From NCBI RefSeq assembly GCF_049306965.1, contig NC_133176.1:24995001-25059000 (forward strand): a DNA stretch of 64,000 nt. Reading direction: 5' to 3'. The position numbers were made by a program, and so were the translations under genes. Positions 38,898-48,512 of this stretch are shown here, piece by piece. The first letter of the stretch is position 1; each line of letters begins with the position of its first letter. This DNA comes from Danio rerio. Taxonomy: Eukaryota; Chordata; Actinopteri; Cypriniformes; Danionidae. The notes beneath the pieces were generated by a model. That model searched no databases. It saw nothing but the letters and a program-made list of their open reading frames with translations, and was not told the DNA's origin.

Positions 38898-39143
38898 AAT
38901 ACTAGTATTTGCCATACCTGTTGTATGGCTTAGGAAGTTCTTGTAACTCAGAAAACGGCACTTTAGGATCCTTATGCCATATTGCATTCGGACGAGCTGG
39001 TGTGTACACCTAATGACAAAAAAAGACTTCTCTGAGGAGTTTTCCATTGTCATGTCTTTTCGACCTAAGGGTATAAAGCTAGCTTTTTGAAGATCACACT
39101 GGATTGTCTTGCCCAGCCAACTTAAAAGGAACTGTATCAAAGA

Positions 39144-39216
39144 CAACCCAGGTGGGACTTGAACCCACAATCCCCAACTCCGGAGGCTGATGCCTTATCC
39201 ATCAGGCCACTGGGCC
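39144..39216 (-). tRNA. tRNA-Arg (anticodon CCG)
   Basis: A 73-nt cloverleaf close to vertebrate tRNA-Arg-CCG: acceptor GGCCCAG / CTGGGTT, D arm GTGGCCTGATGGATAAGGC, loop CTCCGGA, T arm with GGTTCAAGTCC. The anticodon stem contains a G-T pair. The D loop has one change (CTGATGG for CTAATGG) relative to the other copies. Confidence 0.85.
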
Positions 39217-39377
39217 ATGTTGGTTTGCTTTTGTCATGGATCTCTTGTATGCCTTCAACACGATTCAAACGCATGGAAAACTGCACTTTAGGATCTCGAT
39301 GCCAGTTTGCATTCGGTCAAATGAGATGTGTGCAACTAATGGACAAACATTTTCTTTGTGCAATCATCCACATTCGT

Positions 39378-39449
39378 GTCTCATTGGTCCTGGGGTATGA
39401 TTCTCGCGTATGATGTGTCTGGTCTTGAGTTTCAAATTCCAGAAAAGGC
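39378..39449 (+). pseudogene. tRNA-Pro relic
   Basis: Aligns over its length to tRNA-Pro (TTGGTCCTGGGGTATGATTC, then TCTCGCG, then GTTTCAAATTCC). The acceptor and anticodon stems no longer pair, and the end reads 'agaaaaggc'. The same relic recurs in four other modules. Confidence 0.75.
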
Positions 39450-39768
39450 CACTCTCATTAACTTGAAATCCCATACTTTTTGCAGCTATTTTCTTGTTTG
39501 CATTTCATCATCATCCACCTAACATGAGACCATTAGTTGAAAGCCACAGGTACTTGAAGTCAAGATCTCCAATACCAGAGCTTAGCGGAACCTTTTTGGT
39601 TTGTAACGTGGCAGTAAAATTCAAGCAAGATTAGATGAATCTTTATTGAAGTGTGCAGCAAGTCTGAGAATTCGAAGCTAACTATTGTCCTTAGATCATC
39701 ACGGCTAAGCTTTGAGGAGACAAGTCAGGATTTTTTATTTACACAACTTAAATGTAACCCAACAAACA

Positions 39769-39842
39769 TGACCCAGATGGGACTTGAACCAACAATAACC
39801 AGCTTCAGAAGGCAGATGTCTTAACCATTAGGCAACTAGGCC
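39769..39842 (-). pseudogene. tRNA-Arg-derived pseudogene, 8-nt anticodon loop
   Basis: 74 nt; loop CTTCTGAA; changes in the D arm (GTTAAGAC for ATAAGGC) and acceptor. Partner of 46006-46079 at the 6.24-kb offset. Confidence 0.8.
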
Positions 39843-40087
39843 AAAACTAGCATTTGCCATATCTGTTGTATGGCTCAGGAAGTTCTTGTAACTCAGATAA
39901 CAGCACTTTAGGATCCCTATGCCATATTGGATTCGGACAATCTGGTGTGTACACCTAATGACAAAAAAGGTTTCACTGAGGAGTTTTCCATTGTCATGTC
40001 TTTTCGACCTAAGGGTATAAAGCTAGCTTATTGAAGATCACACTGGATTGTCTTGCACAGCCAACTTAAAAGGAACTGTATCAAAGA

Positions 40088-40160
40088 CAACCCAGGTGGG
40101 ACTTGAACCCACAATCCCCAGCTTCGAAGGCTGGTGCCTTATCCATTAGGCCACTGGGCT
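40088..40160 (-). tRNA. tRNA-Arg (anticodon TCG)
   Basis: 73 nt; anticodon stem CCAGC / GCTGG fully paired, loop CTTCGAA, T arm intact; acceptor AGCCCAG / CTGGGTT pairs with A-T at the end. Boxes A and B are intact. An 'aaaa' run about 20 bp beyond its 3' end on the + strand gives a possible Pol III stop (TTTT in sense). It is one of the best-preserved genes here. Confidence 0.9.
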
Positions 40161-40291
40161 GTTTTTGATGCCATTGAACTGTAATATGCCTCCAGGGAGT
40201 TGCTGACACACGTAACAAAAACACCATGAACAAAAAATAGATTGGATCATTTTCACTGAATTTTTTGTGACACTGCAGAGTGATTTCAAAG

Positions 40292-40356
40292 GGCTCGTTG
40301 GTCTAGGGGTATTATTCTCGCTTCTGGTGCGAGAGGTCCCAAGTTCTGGATGAGCA
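40292..40356 (+). pseudogene. tRNA-Pro-derived copy with anticodon CTG, T arm shortened
   Basis: The 5' half is canonical Pro (GGCTCGTTGGTCTAGGGG). The anticodon stem CTCGC / GCGAG encloses TTCTGGT, so positions 34-36 are CTG rather than TGG. The T arm lacks several bases compared with the partner at 46529. Confidence 0.8.
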
Positions 40357-40789
40357 ATGCAGAAAAAGCAGTGTTGCTGTGTTCTCTACGGTGCTTCTGT
40401 TAGTTAAAGCAACTTTTGCTGTGACTTTAGTTAAGGAACATTAAGTGGACTTCTGATCTAAATCCATCTAACATGTACAATTATACAGACAAAAAAAGGA
40501 GCGGCAAAGATTCGGTTGTTACATTTGTTTATGGATCTCGAACAACCCACCAGCTCTGTATGTAAGCACCATTTTTGTTTTTGTATGCAGTCTCTTCTCT
40601 GTTGAAACCATGCAGGATTCAAAAAGGCCTGTGACGTTAGGTATCTCGTTACCCTTTTAGTTGTAACAGGTATTATGCATGCCAATGCCAGAAGTTCATG
40701 TCATGCAAGCACATCCCAAGAAGATTTTCACAGGTACTGTGTTTCATCCACCTAACATTGCTCCCAACTTGAAATGACACCTTAAAAGA

Positions 40790-40862
40790 CGACCCAGGTG
40801 GGACTTGAACCCACAATCCCTAGTTCCGGAGGCTGATGCCTTATCCATTAGGCCACTGGGCC
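40790..40862 (-). tRNA. tRNA-Arg (anticodon CCG), weak anticodon stem
   Basis: 73 nt; acceptor GGCCCAG / CTGGGTC. Loop CTCCGGA, but the anticodon stem TCAGC / ACTAG has two C-A mismatches. The rest is intact. An 'aaaa' run (40784-40787) lies just beyond the 3' end and would give a TTTT stop. It may be a pseudogene. Confidence 0.7.
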
Positions 40863-41141
40863 ATGTTGCCTGGCATTTGTCATGGATCTCGTTTATGCCT
40901 TCAACAAGATGTCAACGCATGGAAAACTGCACTTTAGGATCTCGATGCCAGTTTGCATTCGGTCAAATAAGATGTGAGCAACTAATGGACAAACATTTGC
41001 TGCCTGTCAACTGTAATATGCCTCCAGGGAGTTGCTGACACACGTAACAAAAACAACACACGTAACAAAAACAACATGAACAAAAAGTAGATTGGATCAT
41101 TTTCACTGAATTTTTTGTGACACTGCAGAGTGGTTTTGCAG

Positions 41142-41213
41142 TGCTCGTGGGTCTAGGGGTATGACTCTTGCTTAGGGTGCGAGAGGTCCTGGATTTAAAT
41201 CCTGCATGAGCCC
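41142..41213 (+). tRNA. tRNA-Pro (anticodon AGG), decayed T arm
   Basis: 72 nt; anticodon stem CTTGC / GCGAG with loop TTAGGGT. The T stem CTGGA / CCTGC pairs poorly and box B reads GATTTAAATCC. The first base is T, mismatched. Duplicate of 43295-43366; probably weak or dead. Confidence 0.6.
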
Positions 41214-41658
41214 TATGTCAGTCACAGAAAAAGCAGCGGTCCTGTGCTCTCTACAGTGTTTCTATGTAAGTTGAAGCAACTTTTACTGTGACTTTAGTTA
41301 ATGAACATTTAGTTGACTTCTGATCTAAATCCGTTTAACATGTACAATTATACAGACAAAAAAAAAGGAGCGGCAAAGATGCGATTGTTACATTTGTTTA
41401 TGGATTTTGAACAAACCATCAGCTTAATATGTAAGCACCATTTTTGTGTTTGTACGCAGTCTCTTCTCTGTAGGCACCATGCAGGATTCAAATAAGATTT
41501 TGGCGTTAGGTATCTCGTTACCCTTTTAGTCACAACAGGTATTATGCATGCCAATGCGGGAAGTTAATGACATGCAAGCACATCCCAAGAAGGTTTTCAC
41601 GGCTACTGTGTTTCATCCACCAAACATTGCTCCCAACTTGAAGCAAGAACTTCAAAGA

Positions 41659-41731
41659 CGACCCAGGTGGGACTTGAACCCACAATCCCCAGCTCCGGAG
41701 GCTGATGCCTTATCCATTAGGCCACTGGGAC
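41659..41731 (-). tRNA. tRNA-Arg (anticodon CCG)
   Basis: 73 nt; all arms as in the canonical Arg-CCG except for base 2 of the acceptor (GTCCCAG), which gives one T-T mismatch. Duplicate of 43813-43885 at the 2.15-kb offset, which carries the same acceptor change. Confidence 0.82.
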
Positions 41732-41892
41732 ATGTTTCTAGCCTTTTGTCATGGATCTCTTGTATGCCTTCAAAAAGATGTCAACGCATGAAAAACTGCA
41801 CTTTAGGATCTCGCAGCCAGTTTGCATTCGGTCAAATAAGATGTGTGCAACTAATGGACAAACATTTTCTTTGTGCAATCATCCACATTCGT

Positions 41893-41964
41893 GTCTCATT
41901 GGTCCTGGGGTATGATTCTCGCGTATGGTGGGTCTGGTCTTGAGTTTCAAATTCCAGAAAAGGC
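41893..41964 (+). pseudogene. tRNA-Pro relic
   Basis: Same degenerate Pro form as 39378-39449; the anticodon region reads CTCGCGTATGGTGG. Confidence 0.75.
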
Positions 41965-42281
41965 TACTTTCATTAACTTGACATCACAACCTTTCTGCAG
42001 CTATTTTCTTGTTTGCATTTCATCATCATCCACCTAACATGAGACCATTAGTTGAAAGCCACAGGTACTTGAAGTCAAGATCTCCACTACTAGAGCTTAG
42101 CGTAACCTTTTAGGTTTGTAAGGTGACAGTGAGATTCAAGCAAGATTGGATGAATCTTAATTCAAATGTGCAGCAAGTCTGAGAATTCGAAGCTAACTAT
42201 TGTCTTCAGATCATCACGCCTAAGCTTTGAGGAGACAAGTCGGGATTTTTTTCACACAACTTAAATGTAACCCAACAAACA

Positions 42282-42355
42282 CAACCCAGATGGGACTTGA
42301 ACCAACAATCCATAGCTTAAGAAGGCAGATGCCTTATCCATTAGGCCACTTGGCC
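42282..42355 (-). pseudogene. tRNA-Arg-derived pseudogene, 8-nt anticodon loop
   Basis: 74 nt; loop CTTCTTAA, one further change from CTTCTGAA; acceptor 5' end altered (GGCCAAG). Confidence 0.8.
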
Positions 42356-42504
42356 AATACTTTCATTTGCCATATCTGTTGTATGGCTCAGGAAGTTCTT
42401 GTAACTCAGAGTCATGTCTTTTCGACCTAAGGGTATAAAGCAGCCTTTTGAAGATCACACTGGATTGTCTTGCACAGCCAACTTAAAAGGAAGTGCATCA
42501 AAGA

Positions 42505-42577
42505 CAACCCAGGTAGGACTTGAACCCACAATCCCCAGCTTCAAAGGCTGGTGCCTTATCCATTAGGCCACTGGGCC
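42505..42577 (-). tRNA. tRNA-Arg body with anticodon TTG
   Basis: 73 nt; acceptor, D and T arms like the Arg-TCG genes, with one T-stem change (CCTACC for CCCACC). Stem CCAGC / GCTGG is paired and the loop is CTTTGAA, so the anticodon is TTG (reads CAA, Gln). The change from TCG is a single CpG transition. Which amino acid it would carry is unknown. Duplicate at 44661. Confidence 0.78.
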
Positions 42578-42727
42578 ATTATTTGGTGCCTGTGAACCGT
42601 AACATGCCTCCTGGGAGTTGCTGACACACGTAACAAAAACAACACACGTAACAAAAACAACATGAACAAAAAGTAGATTGGATCATTTTCACAGAATTTT
42701 TTGTGACACTGCAGAGTGGTTTTGCAG

Positions 42728-42799
42728 TGCTCGTGGGTCTAGGGGTATGACTCTTGCTTAGGGTGCGAGAGGTCCTGGGTTTAAATCCTGGATGAGCCC
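42728..42799 (+). tRNA. tRNA-Pro (anticodon AGG)
   Basis: 72 nt; anticodon stem CTTGC / GCGAG, loop TTAGGGT; T stem CTGGG / CCTGG pairs with G-T wobble; the first base is T, giving one mismatch at the end of the acceptor. Confidence 0.75.
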
Positions 42800-43243
42800 T
42801 ACGTCAGTCACAGAAAAAGCAGTGGTGCTGTGCTCTCTATGGTGTTTCTATGTTAGTTGAAGCAACTTTTACTGTGACTTTAGTTAATGAACATTTAGTA
42901 GACTTCTGATCTAAATCCGTTTAACATGTACAATTATACAGACAAAAAAAAGGAGTGGCAAAGATGCGATTGTTACATTTGTTTATGGATCTTGAACAAA
43001 CCATCAGCTTAATATGTAAGCACCATTTTTGTGTTTGTACGCAGTCTCTTCTCTGTAGGCACCATGCAGGATTCAAATAAGATTTTGGCCTTAGGTATCT
43101 CGTTACCCTTTTAGTCACAACAGGTATTATGCATGCCAATGCAGGAAGTCAATGACATGCAAGCACATCCCAAGAAGGTTTTCACAGCTACTGTGTTTCA
43201 TCCACCAAACATTGCTCCCAATTTGAAGTGAGAACTTCAAAGA

Positions 43244-43264
43244 TGACCCAGGTGGGACTTGAAT
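43244..43264 (-). pseudogene. Truncated tRNA-Arg 3' end at a deletion junction
   Basis: Only the last ~20 nt of an Arg gene remain ('gacccaggtgggacttgaa'). The sequence then continues directly as the Pro 5' spacer 'ttttttgtgacactgcagag'. The bases 'tgaa' are common to both parents at the junction. Confidence 0.8.
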
Positions 43265-43294
43265 TTTTTGTGACACTGCAGAGTGGTTTTGCAG

Positions 43295-43366
43295 TGCTCG
43301 TGGGTCTAGGGGTATGACTCTTGCTTAGGGTGCGAGAGGTCCTGGATTTAAATCCTGCATGAGCCC
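43295..43366 (+). tRNA. tRNA-Pro (anticodon AGG), decayed T arm
   Basis: Same sequence as 41142-41213, including the GATTTAAATCC box B and the T at position 1. It shows that the flanking 2.15-kb block was copied after these changes arose. Confidence 0.6.
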
Positions 43367-43812
43367 TATGTCAGTCACAGAAAAAGCAGCGGTCCTGTGC
43401 TCTCTACAGTGTTTCTATGTAAGTTGAAGCAACTTTTACTGTGACTTTAGTTAATGAACATTTAGTTGACTTCTGATCTAAATCCGTTTAACATGTACAA
43501 TTATACAGACAAAAAAAAAAGGAGCGGCAAAGATGCGATTGTTACATTTGTTTATGGATCTTGAACAAACCATCAGCTTAATATGTAAGCACCATTTTTG
43601 TGTTTGTACGCAGTCTCTTCTCTGTAGGCACCATGCAGGATTCAAAAAGGACTTTGGCGTTAGGTATCTCGTTACCCTTTTAGTCACAACAGGTATTATG
43701 CATGCCAATGCGGGAAGTTAATGACATGCAAGCACATCCCAGGAAGGTTTTCACAGCTACTGTGTTTCATCCACCAAACATTGCTCCCAACTTGAAGTGA
43801 GAACTTCAAAGA

Positions 43813-43885
43813 CGACCCAGGTGGGACTTGAACCCACAATCCCCAGCTCCGGAGGCTGATGCCTTATCCATTAGGCCACTGGGAC
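43813..43885 (-). tRNA. tRNA-Arg (anticodon CCG)
   Basis: 73 nt; matches 41659-41731, with the same acceptor base-2 change. Confidence 0.82.
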
Positions 43886-44046
43886 ATGTTTCTAGCCTTT
43901 TGTCATGGATCTCTTGTATGCCTTCAAAAAGATGTCAACGCATGAAAAACTGCACTTTAGGATCTCGCAGCCAGTTTGCATTCGGTCAAATAAGATGTGT
44001 GCAACTAATGGACAAACATTTTCTTTGTGCAATCATCCACATTCGT

Positions 44047-44118
44047 GTCTCATTGGTCCTGGGGTATGATTCTCGCGTATGGTGGGTCTGGTCTTGAGTT
44101 TCAAATTCCAGAAAAGGC
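44047..44118 (+). pseudogene. tRNA-Pro relic
   Basis: Degenerate Pro copy, matching 41893-41964. Confidence 0.75.
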
Positions 44119-44437
44119 TACTCTCATTAACTTGACATCACAACCTTTCTGCAGCTATTTTCTTGTTTGCATTTCATCATCATCCACCTAACATGAGACC
44201 ATTAGTTGAAAGCCACAGGTACTTGAAGTCAAGATCTCCACTACTAGAGCTTAGCGTAACCTTTTAGGTTTGTAAGGTGACAGTGAGATTCAAGCAAGAT
44301 TGGATGAATCTTAATTCAAATGTGCAGCAAGTCTGAGAATTCAAAGCTAACTATTGTCTTCAGATCATCACGCCTAAGCTTTGAGGAGACAAGTCAGGAT
44401 TTTTTTTTCACACAACTTAAATGTAACCCAACAAACA

Positions 44438-44511
44438 CAACCCAGATGGGACTTGAACCAACAATCCCCAGCTTCAGAAGGCAGATGCCTTATCCATTAG
44501 GCCACTGGGCC
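44438..44511 (-). pseudogene. tRNA-Arg-derived pseudogene, 8-nt anticodon loop
   Basis: 74 nt; acceptor GGCCCAG / CTGGGTT paired, D arm intact, box B intact. Loop CTTCTGAA; the anticodon stem TCTGC / GCTGG has a T-T mismatch. It is one of the best-kept members of the 8-nt-loop lineage. Confidence 0.8.
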
Positions 44512-44660
44512 AATACTTTCATTTGCCTTATCTGTTGTATGGCTCAGGAAGTTCTTGTAACTCAGAGTCATGTCTTTTTGACCTAAGGGTATAAAGCAGC
44601 CTTTTGAAGATCACACTGGATTGTCTTGCACAGCCAACTTAAAAGGAACTGCATCAAAGA

Positions 44661-44733
44661 CAACCCAGGTTAGACTTGAACCCACAATCCCCAGCTTCAA
44701 AGGCTGGTGCCTTATCCATTAGGCCACTGGGCC
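44661..44733 (-). tRNA. tRNA-Arg body with anticodon TTG
   Basis: 73 nt; loop CTTTGAA with a paired CCAGC / GCTGG stem; two T-stem changes near 'aggttagactt' on the + strand. Duplicate of 42505-42577. Confidence 0.75.
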
Positions 44734-44865
44734 ATTTTTTGGTGCCTGTGAACTGTAATATGCGTCCTGGGAGTTGCTGACACACGTAACAAAAACAACA
44801 TGAACAAAAAGTAGATTGGATCATTTTCACAGAATTTTTTGTGACACTGCTGAGTGGTTTTACAG

Positions 44866-44937
44866 GGCTCGTGGGTCTAGTGGTATGACTCTTTCTTAGG
44901 GTGCGAGAGGTCCTGGGTTTAAATCCTGGATGAGCCC
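44866..44937 (+). tRNA. tRNA-Pro (anticodon AGG)
   Basis: 72 nt; acceptor GGCTCGT / ATGAGCC fully paired with one wobble; loop TTAGGGT; one mismatch in the anticodon stem (CTTTC / GCGAG); T stem CTGGG / CCTGG. Confidence 0.78.
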
Positions 44938-45382
44938 TACGTCAGTCACAGAAAAAGCAGCTGTGATGTCCACTCTACGGTGTTTATATGTTAGTTGAAG
45001 CAACTTTTACTGTGACTTTAGTTAATGAAAATTTAGTGGACTTCTGATCTAAATCCCCCTAACATGTACAATTATACAGACAAAAAAAAAGGAGTGGCAA
45101 AGATGCGATTGTTACATTTGTTTATGGATCTTGAACAAACCATCAGCTCAATATGTAAGCACCATTTTTGTGTTTGTACGCAGTCTCTTCTCTGTAGGCA
45201 CCATGCAGGATTCAAAAAGAACTTTGGCGTTAGGTATCACGTTACCCTTTTAGTCACAACAGGTATTATGCATGCCAATGCGGGAAGTTAATGACATGCA
45301 AGCACATCCCAAGAAGGTTTTCACAGCTACTGTGTTTCATCCACCAAACATTGCTCCCAACTTGAAGTGAGAACTTCAAAAA

Positions 45383-45455
45383 AGACACAGGTGGGACTTG
45401 AACCCACAATCCCCAGCTCCAGAGGCTGATGCCTTATCCATTAGGCCACTGGGCC
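45383..45455 (-). tRNA. tRNA-Arg body with anticodon CTG
   Basis: 73 nt; stem TCAGC / GCTGG kept, loop CTCTGGA, so the anticodon is CTG (reads CAG, Gln) instead of CCG, again a CpG transition. The acceptor has one mismatch from 'gacacag' on the + strand. Confidence 0.75.
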
Positions 45456-45616
45456 ATGTTACTAGCCTTTTGTCATGGATCTCTTGTATGCCTTCAACAA
45501 GATGTCAACGCTTGGAAAACTGCACTTTAGGATCTCGCTGCCAGTTTGCATTCGGTCAAATAAGATGTGTGCAACTAATGAACAAACATTTTCTTTGTGC
45601 AATCATCCACATTCGT

Positions 45617-45688
45617 GTCTCATTGGTCCTGGGGTATGATTCTCGCGTATGGTGTGTCTGGTCTTGAGTTTCAAATTACAGAAAAGGC
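45617..45688 (+). pseudogene. tRNA-Pro relic
   Basis: Degenerate Pro copy; the T arm reads GTTTCAAATTACAG. Confidence 0.75.
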
Positions 45689-46005
45689 TACTCTCATTAA
45701 CTTGACATCACAACCTTTCTGCAGCTATTTTCTTGTTTGCATTTTATCATCATCTACCTAACATGAGACCATCAGTTGAAAGCCACAGGTACTTGAAGTC
45801 AAGATCTCCACTACTAGAGCTTAGCGTAACCTTTTAGGTTTGTAACGTGACAGTGAGATTCAAGCAAGATTGGATGAATCTTAATTCAAATTTGCAGCAA
45901 GTCTGACAATTCAAAGCTAACTATTGTCTTCAGATCATCACGCCTAAGCTTTGAGGAGACAAGTCGGGATTTTTTTCACACAACTTAAATGTAACCCAAC
46001 AAACA

Positions 46006-46079
46006 TGACCTAGATGGGACTTGAACCAACAATAACCAGCTTCAGAAGGCAGATGTCTTAACCATTAGGCCACTAGGCC
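46006..46079 (-). pseudogene. tRNA-Arg-derived pseudogene, 8-nt anticodon loop
   Basis: 74 nt; loop CTTCTGAA; shares the D-arm change GTTAAGAC with 39769-39842, supporting the 6.24-kb duplication. Confidence 0.8.
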
Positions 46080-46324
46080 AAAACTAGCATTTGCTATATT
46101 TGTTGTATGGCTCAGGAAGTTCTTGTAACTCAGAAAACAGCACTTTAGGATCCCTATGCCATATTGGATTCGGACGATCTGGTGTGTACACCTAATGACA
46201 AAAAAGGTTTCACTGAGGAGTTTTCCATTGTCATGTCTTTTCGACCTAAGGGTATAAAGCTAGCTAATTGAAGATCACACTGGATTGTCTTGCACAGCCA
46301 ACTTAAAAGGAACTGTATCAAAGA

Positions 46325-46397
46325 CAACCCAGGTGGGACTTGAACCCACAATCCCCAGCTTCGAAGGCTGGTGCCTTATCCATTAGGCCACTGGGCT
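46325..46397 (-). tRNA. tRNA-Arg (anticodon TCG)
   Basis: 73 nt; appears identical to 40088-40160, with all stems paired. Confidence 0.9.
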
Positions 46398-46528
46398 GTT
46401 TCTGATGCCTGTGAACTGTAATATGCCTCCAGGGAGTTGCTGACAAACGTAACAAAAACACCATAAACAAAAAGTATATTGGATCATTTTCACTGAATTT
46501 TTTGTGACACTGCAGAGTGATTTTAAAG

Positions 46529-46600
46529 GGCTTGTTGGTCTAGGGGTATTATTCTCGCTTCTGGTGCGAGAGGTCCCAGCTTCAAATTCTGGATGAGCAA
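46529..46600 (+). tRNA. tRNA-Pro body with anticodon CTG
   Basis: 72 nt; anticodon stem CTCGC / GCGAG perfect, loop TTCTGGT; T arm CCAGC-TTCAAAT-TCTGG with one mismatch; acceptor GGCTTGT / ATGAGCA with one end mismatch. Two substitutions in the anticodon (TGG to CTG), not a CpG change. It is the fuller partner of 40292. Confidence 0.75.
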
Positions 46601-47036
46601 TGCAGAAAAAGCAGTGGTGCTGTGTTCTCTACGGTGCTTCTGTTAGTTGAAGCAACTTTTGCTGTGACTTTAGTTAATGAACATTAAGTGGACTTCTGAT
46701 CTAAATCCATCTAACATGTACAATTATACAGACAAAAAAAAAGGAGCGGCAAAGATTCGGTTGTTACATTTGTTTATGGATCTCGAACAACCCACCAGCT
46801 CTATATGTAAGCACCATTTTTGTTTTTGTATGCAGTCTCTTCTCTGTTGGAACCATGCAGGATTCAAAAAGGCCTGTGACGTTAGGTATCTCGTTACCCT
46901 TTTAGTCACAACAGGTATTATGCATGCCAATGCCAGAAGTTCATGTCATGCAAGCACATCCCAAGAAGTTTTTTTTACAGGTACTGTGTTTCATCCACCT
47001 AACATTGCTCCCAATTTAAAATGACACCTTCAAAGA

Positions 47037-47109
47037 CGACCCAGGTGGGACTTGAACCCACAATCCCCAGCTCCGGAGGCTGATGCCTTATCCATTAGGC
47101 CACTGGGCC
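47037..47109 (-). tRNA. tRNA-Arg (anticodon CCG)
   Basis: 73 nt; acceptor GGCCCAG / CTGGGTC, loop CTCCGGA with stem TCAGC / GCTGG, box B GGTTCAAGTCC. All arms intact; a canonical copy. Confidence 0.92.
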
Positions 47110-47389
47110 ATGTTGCCTGGCATTTGTCATGGATCTCTTTTATGCCTTCAACAAGATGTCAACGCATGGAAAACTGCACTTTAGGATCTCGATATCAGTT
47201 TGCATTCGGTCAAATAAGATGTGAGCAACTAATGGACAAACATTTGCTGCCTGTGAACTGTACTATGCCTCCAGGGAGTTGCTGACACACGTAACAAAAA
47301 CAACACACGTAACAAAAACAACATGAACATAAAGTATATTAGATAATTTTCACTGAATTTTTTTGTGACACTGCAGAGTGGTTTTACAG

Positions 47390-47461
47390 GGCTCCTGGGT
47401 ATAGGGGAATGATTCTCGTTTAGGGTACGAGAGGTCCCGGGTTCAATTCCCGGATGAGCCT
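47390..47461 (+). tRNA. tRNA-Pro (anticodon AGG), best-preserved Pro copy
   Basis: 72 nt; anticodon stem CTCGT / ACGAG and T stem CCGGG / CCCGG perfect; loop TTAGGGT; acceptor GGCTCCT / ATGAGCC with a single C-T mismatch. Box A is altered (GTATAGGGGAATG for GTCTAGGGGTATG), which could weaken Pol III binding. Confidence 0.85.
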
Positions 47462-47894
47462 TACGTCAGTCACAGAAAAAGCAGCGGTGCTGTGCTTTCT
47501 ATGTTAGTTGAAGCAACTTTTGCTGTCACTTTAGTTAATGAAAATTTAGTGGACTTCTGATCTAAATCCCCCTAACATGTACAATTATACAGACAAAAAA
47601 AAGGAGCGTCAAAGATGCGATTGTTACATTTGTTTATGGATCTTGAACAAACCATCAGCTTAATATGTAAGCACCATTTTTGTGTTTGTACGCAGTCTCT
47701 TCTCTGTAGGCACCATGCAGGATTCAAAAAGGACTTTGGCGTTAGGTATCTCGTTACCCTTTTAATCACAACAGGTATTATGCATGCCAATGCAGGAAGT
47801 TCATGACATGCAAGCACATCCCAAGAAGGTTTTCACAGCTACTGTGTTTCATCCACCAAACATTGCTCCCAACTTGAAGTGAGACCTTCAAATA

Positions 47895-47967
47895 CGACCC
47901 AGGTGGGACTTGAACCCACAATCCCCAGCTCCGGAGGCTGATGCCTTATCCATTAGGCCACTGGGCC
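47895..47967 (-). tRNA. tRNA-Arg (anticodon CCG)
   Basis: 73 nt; appears identical to the canonical copy at 47037 through the mature region. Confidence 0.92.
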
Positions 47968-48128
47968 ATGTTGCCAGCCTTTTGTCATGGATCTCTTGTA
48001 TGCCTTCAATAAGATGTCAACGCATGGAAAACTGCACTTTAGGATCTCGATGCCAGTTTGCATTTGGTCAAATGAGATGTGTGCAACTAATGGACAAACA
48101 TTTTCTTTGTGCAATCATCCACATTCGT

Positions 48129-48200
48129 GTCTCATTGGTCCTGGGGTATGGTTCTCGCGTATGGTGTGTCTGGTCTTGAGTTTCAAATTCCAGAAAAGGC
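48129..48200 (+). pseudogene. tRNA-Pro relic
   Basis: Degenerate Pro copy matching the other four. Confidence 0.75.
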
Positions 48201-48512
48201 CACTCTCATTAACTTGAGATCACATCCTTTCTGCAGCTATTTTCTTGTTTGCATTTCATCATCATCCACCTAACATGAGACCATTAGTTGAAAGCCACGG
48301 GGTACTTGAAGTCAAGATCTCCATTACCAGAGCTTAGCGGAACCTTTTAGGTTTGTAACGTCACATTCAAGCAAGATTGGATGAATCTTAATTGAAGTGT
48401 GCAGCAAGTCTGAGAATTCGAAGCTAACTATTGTCCTCAGATCATCACGGCTAAGCTTTGAGGAGACAAGTCGGGATTTTTTTCACACAACTTAAATGTA
48501 ACCTAACAAACA

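Noticed and set aside
39150-48200. A family of repeated open frames such as MNPQSPAPEADALSIRPLGHV and MACIIPVVTKRVTRYLT across the tRNA array
   Set aside because: They are the antisense or spacer translation of repeated tRNA modules. Similarity follows the DNA repeats, with no domain and no splice or start context.
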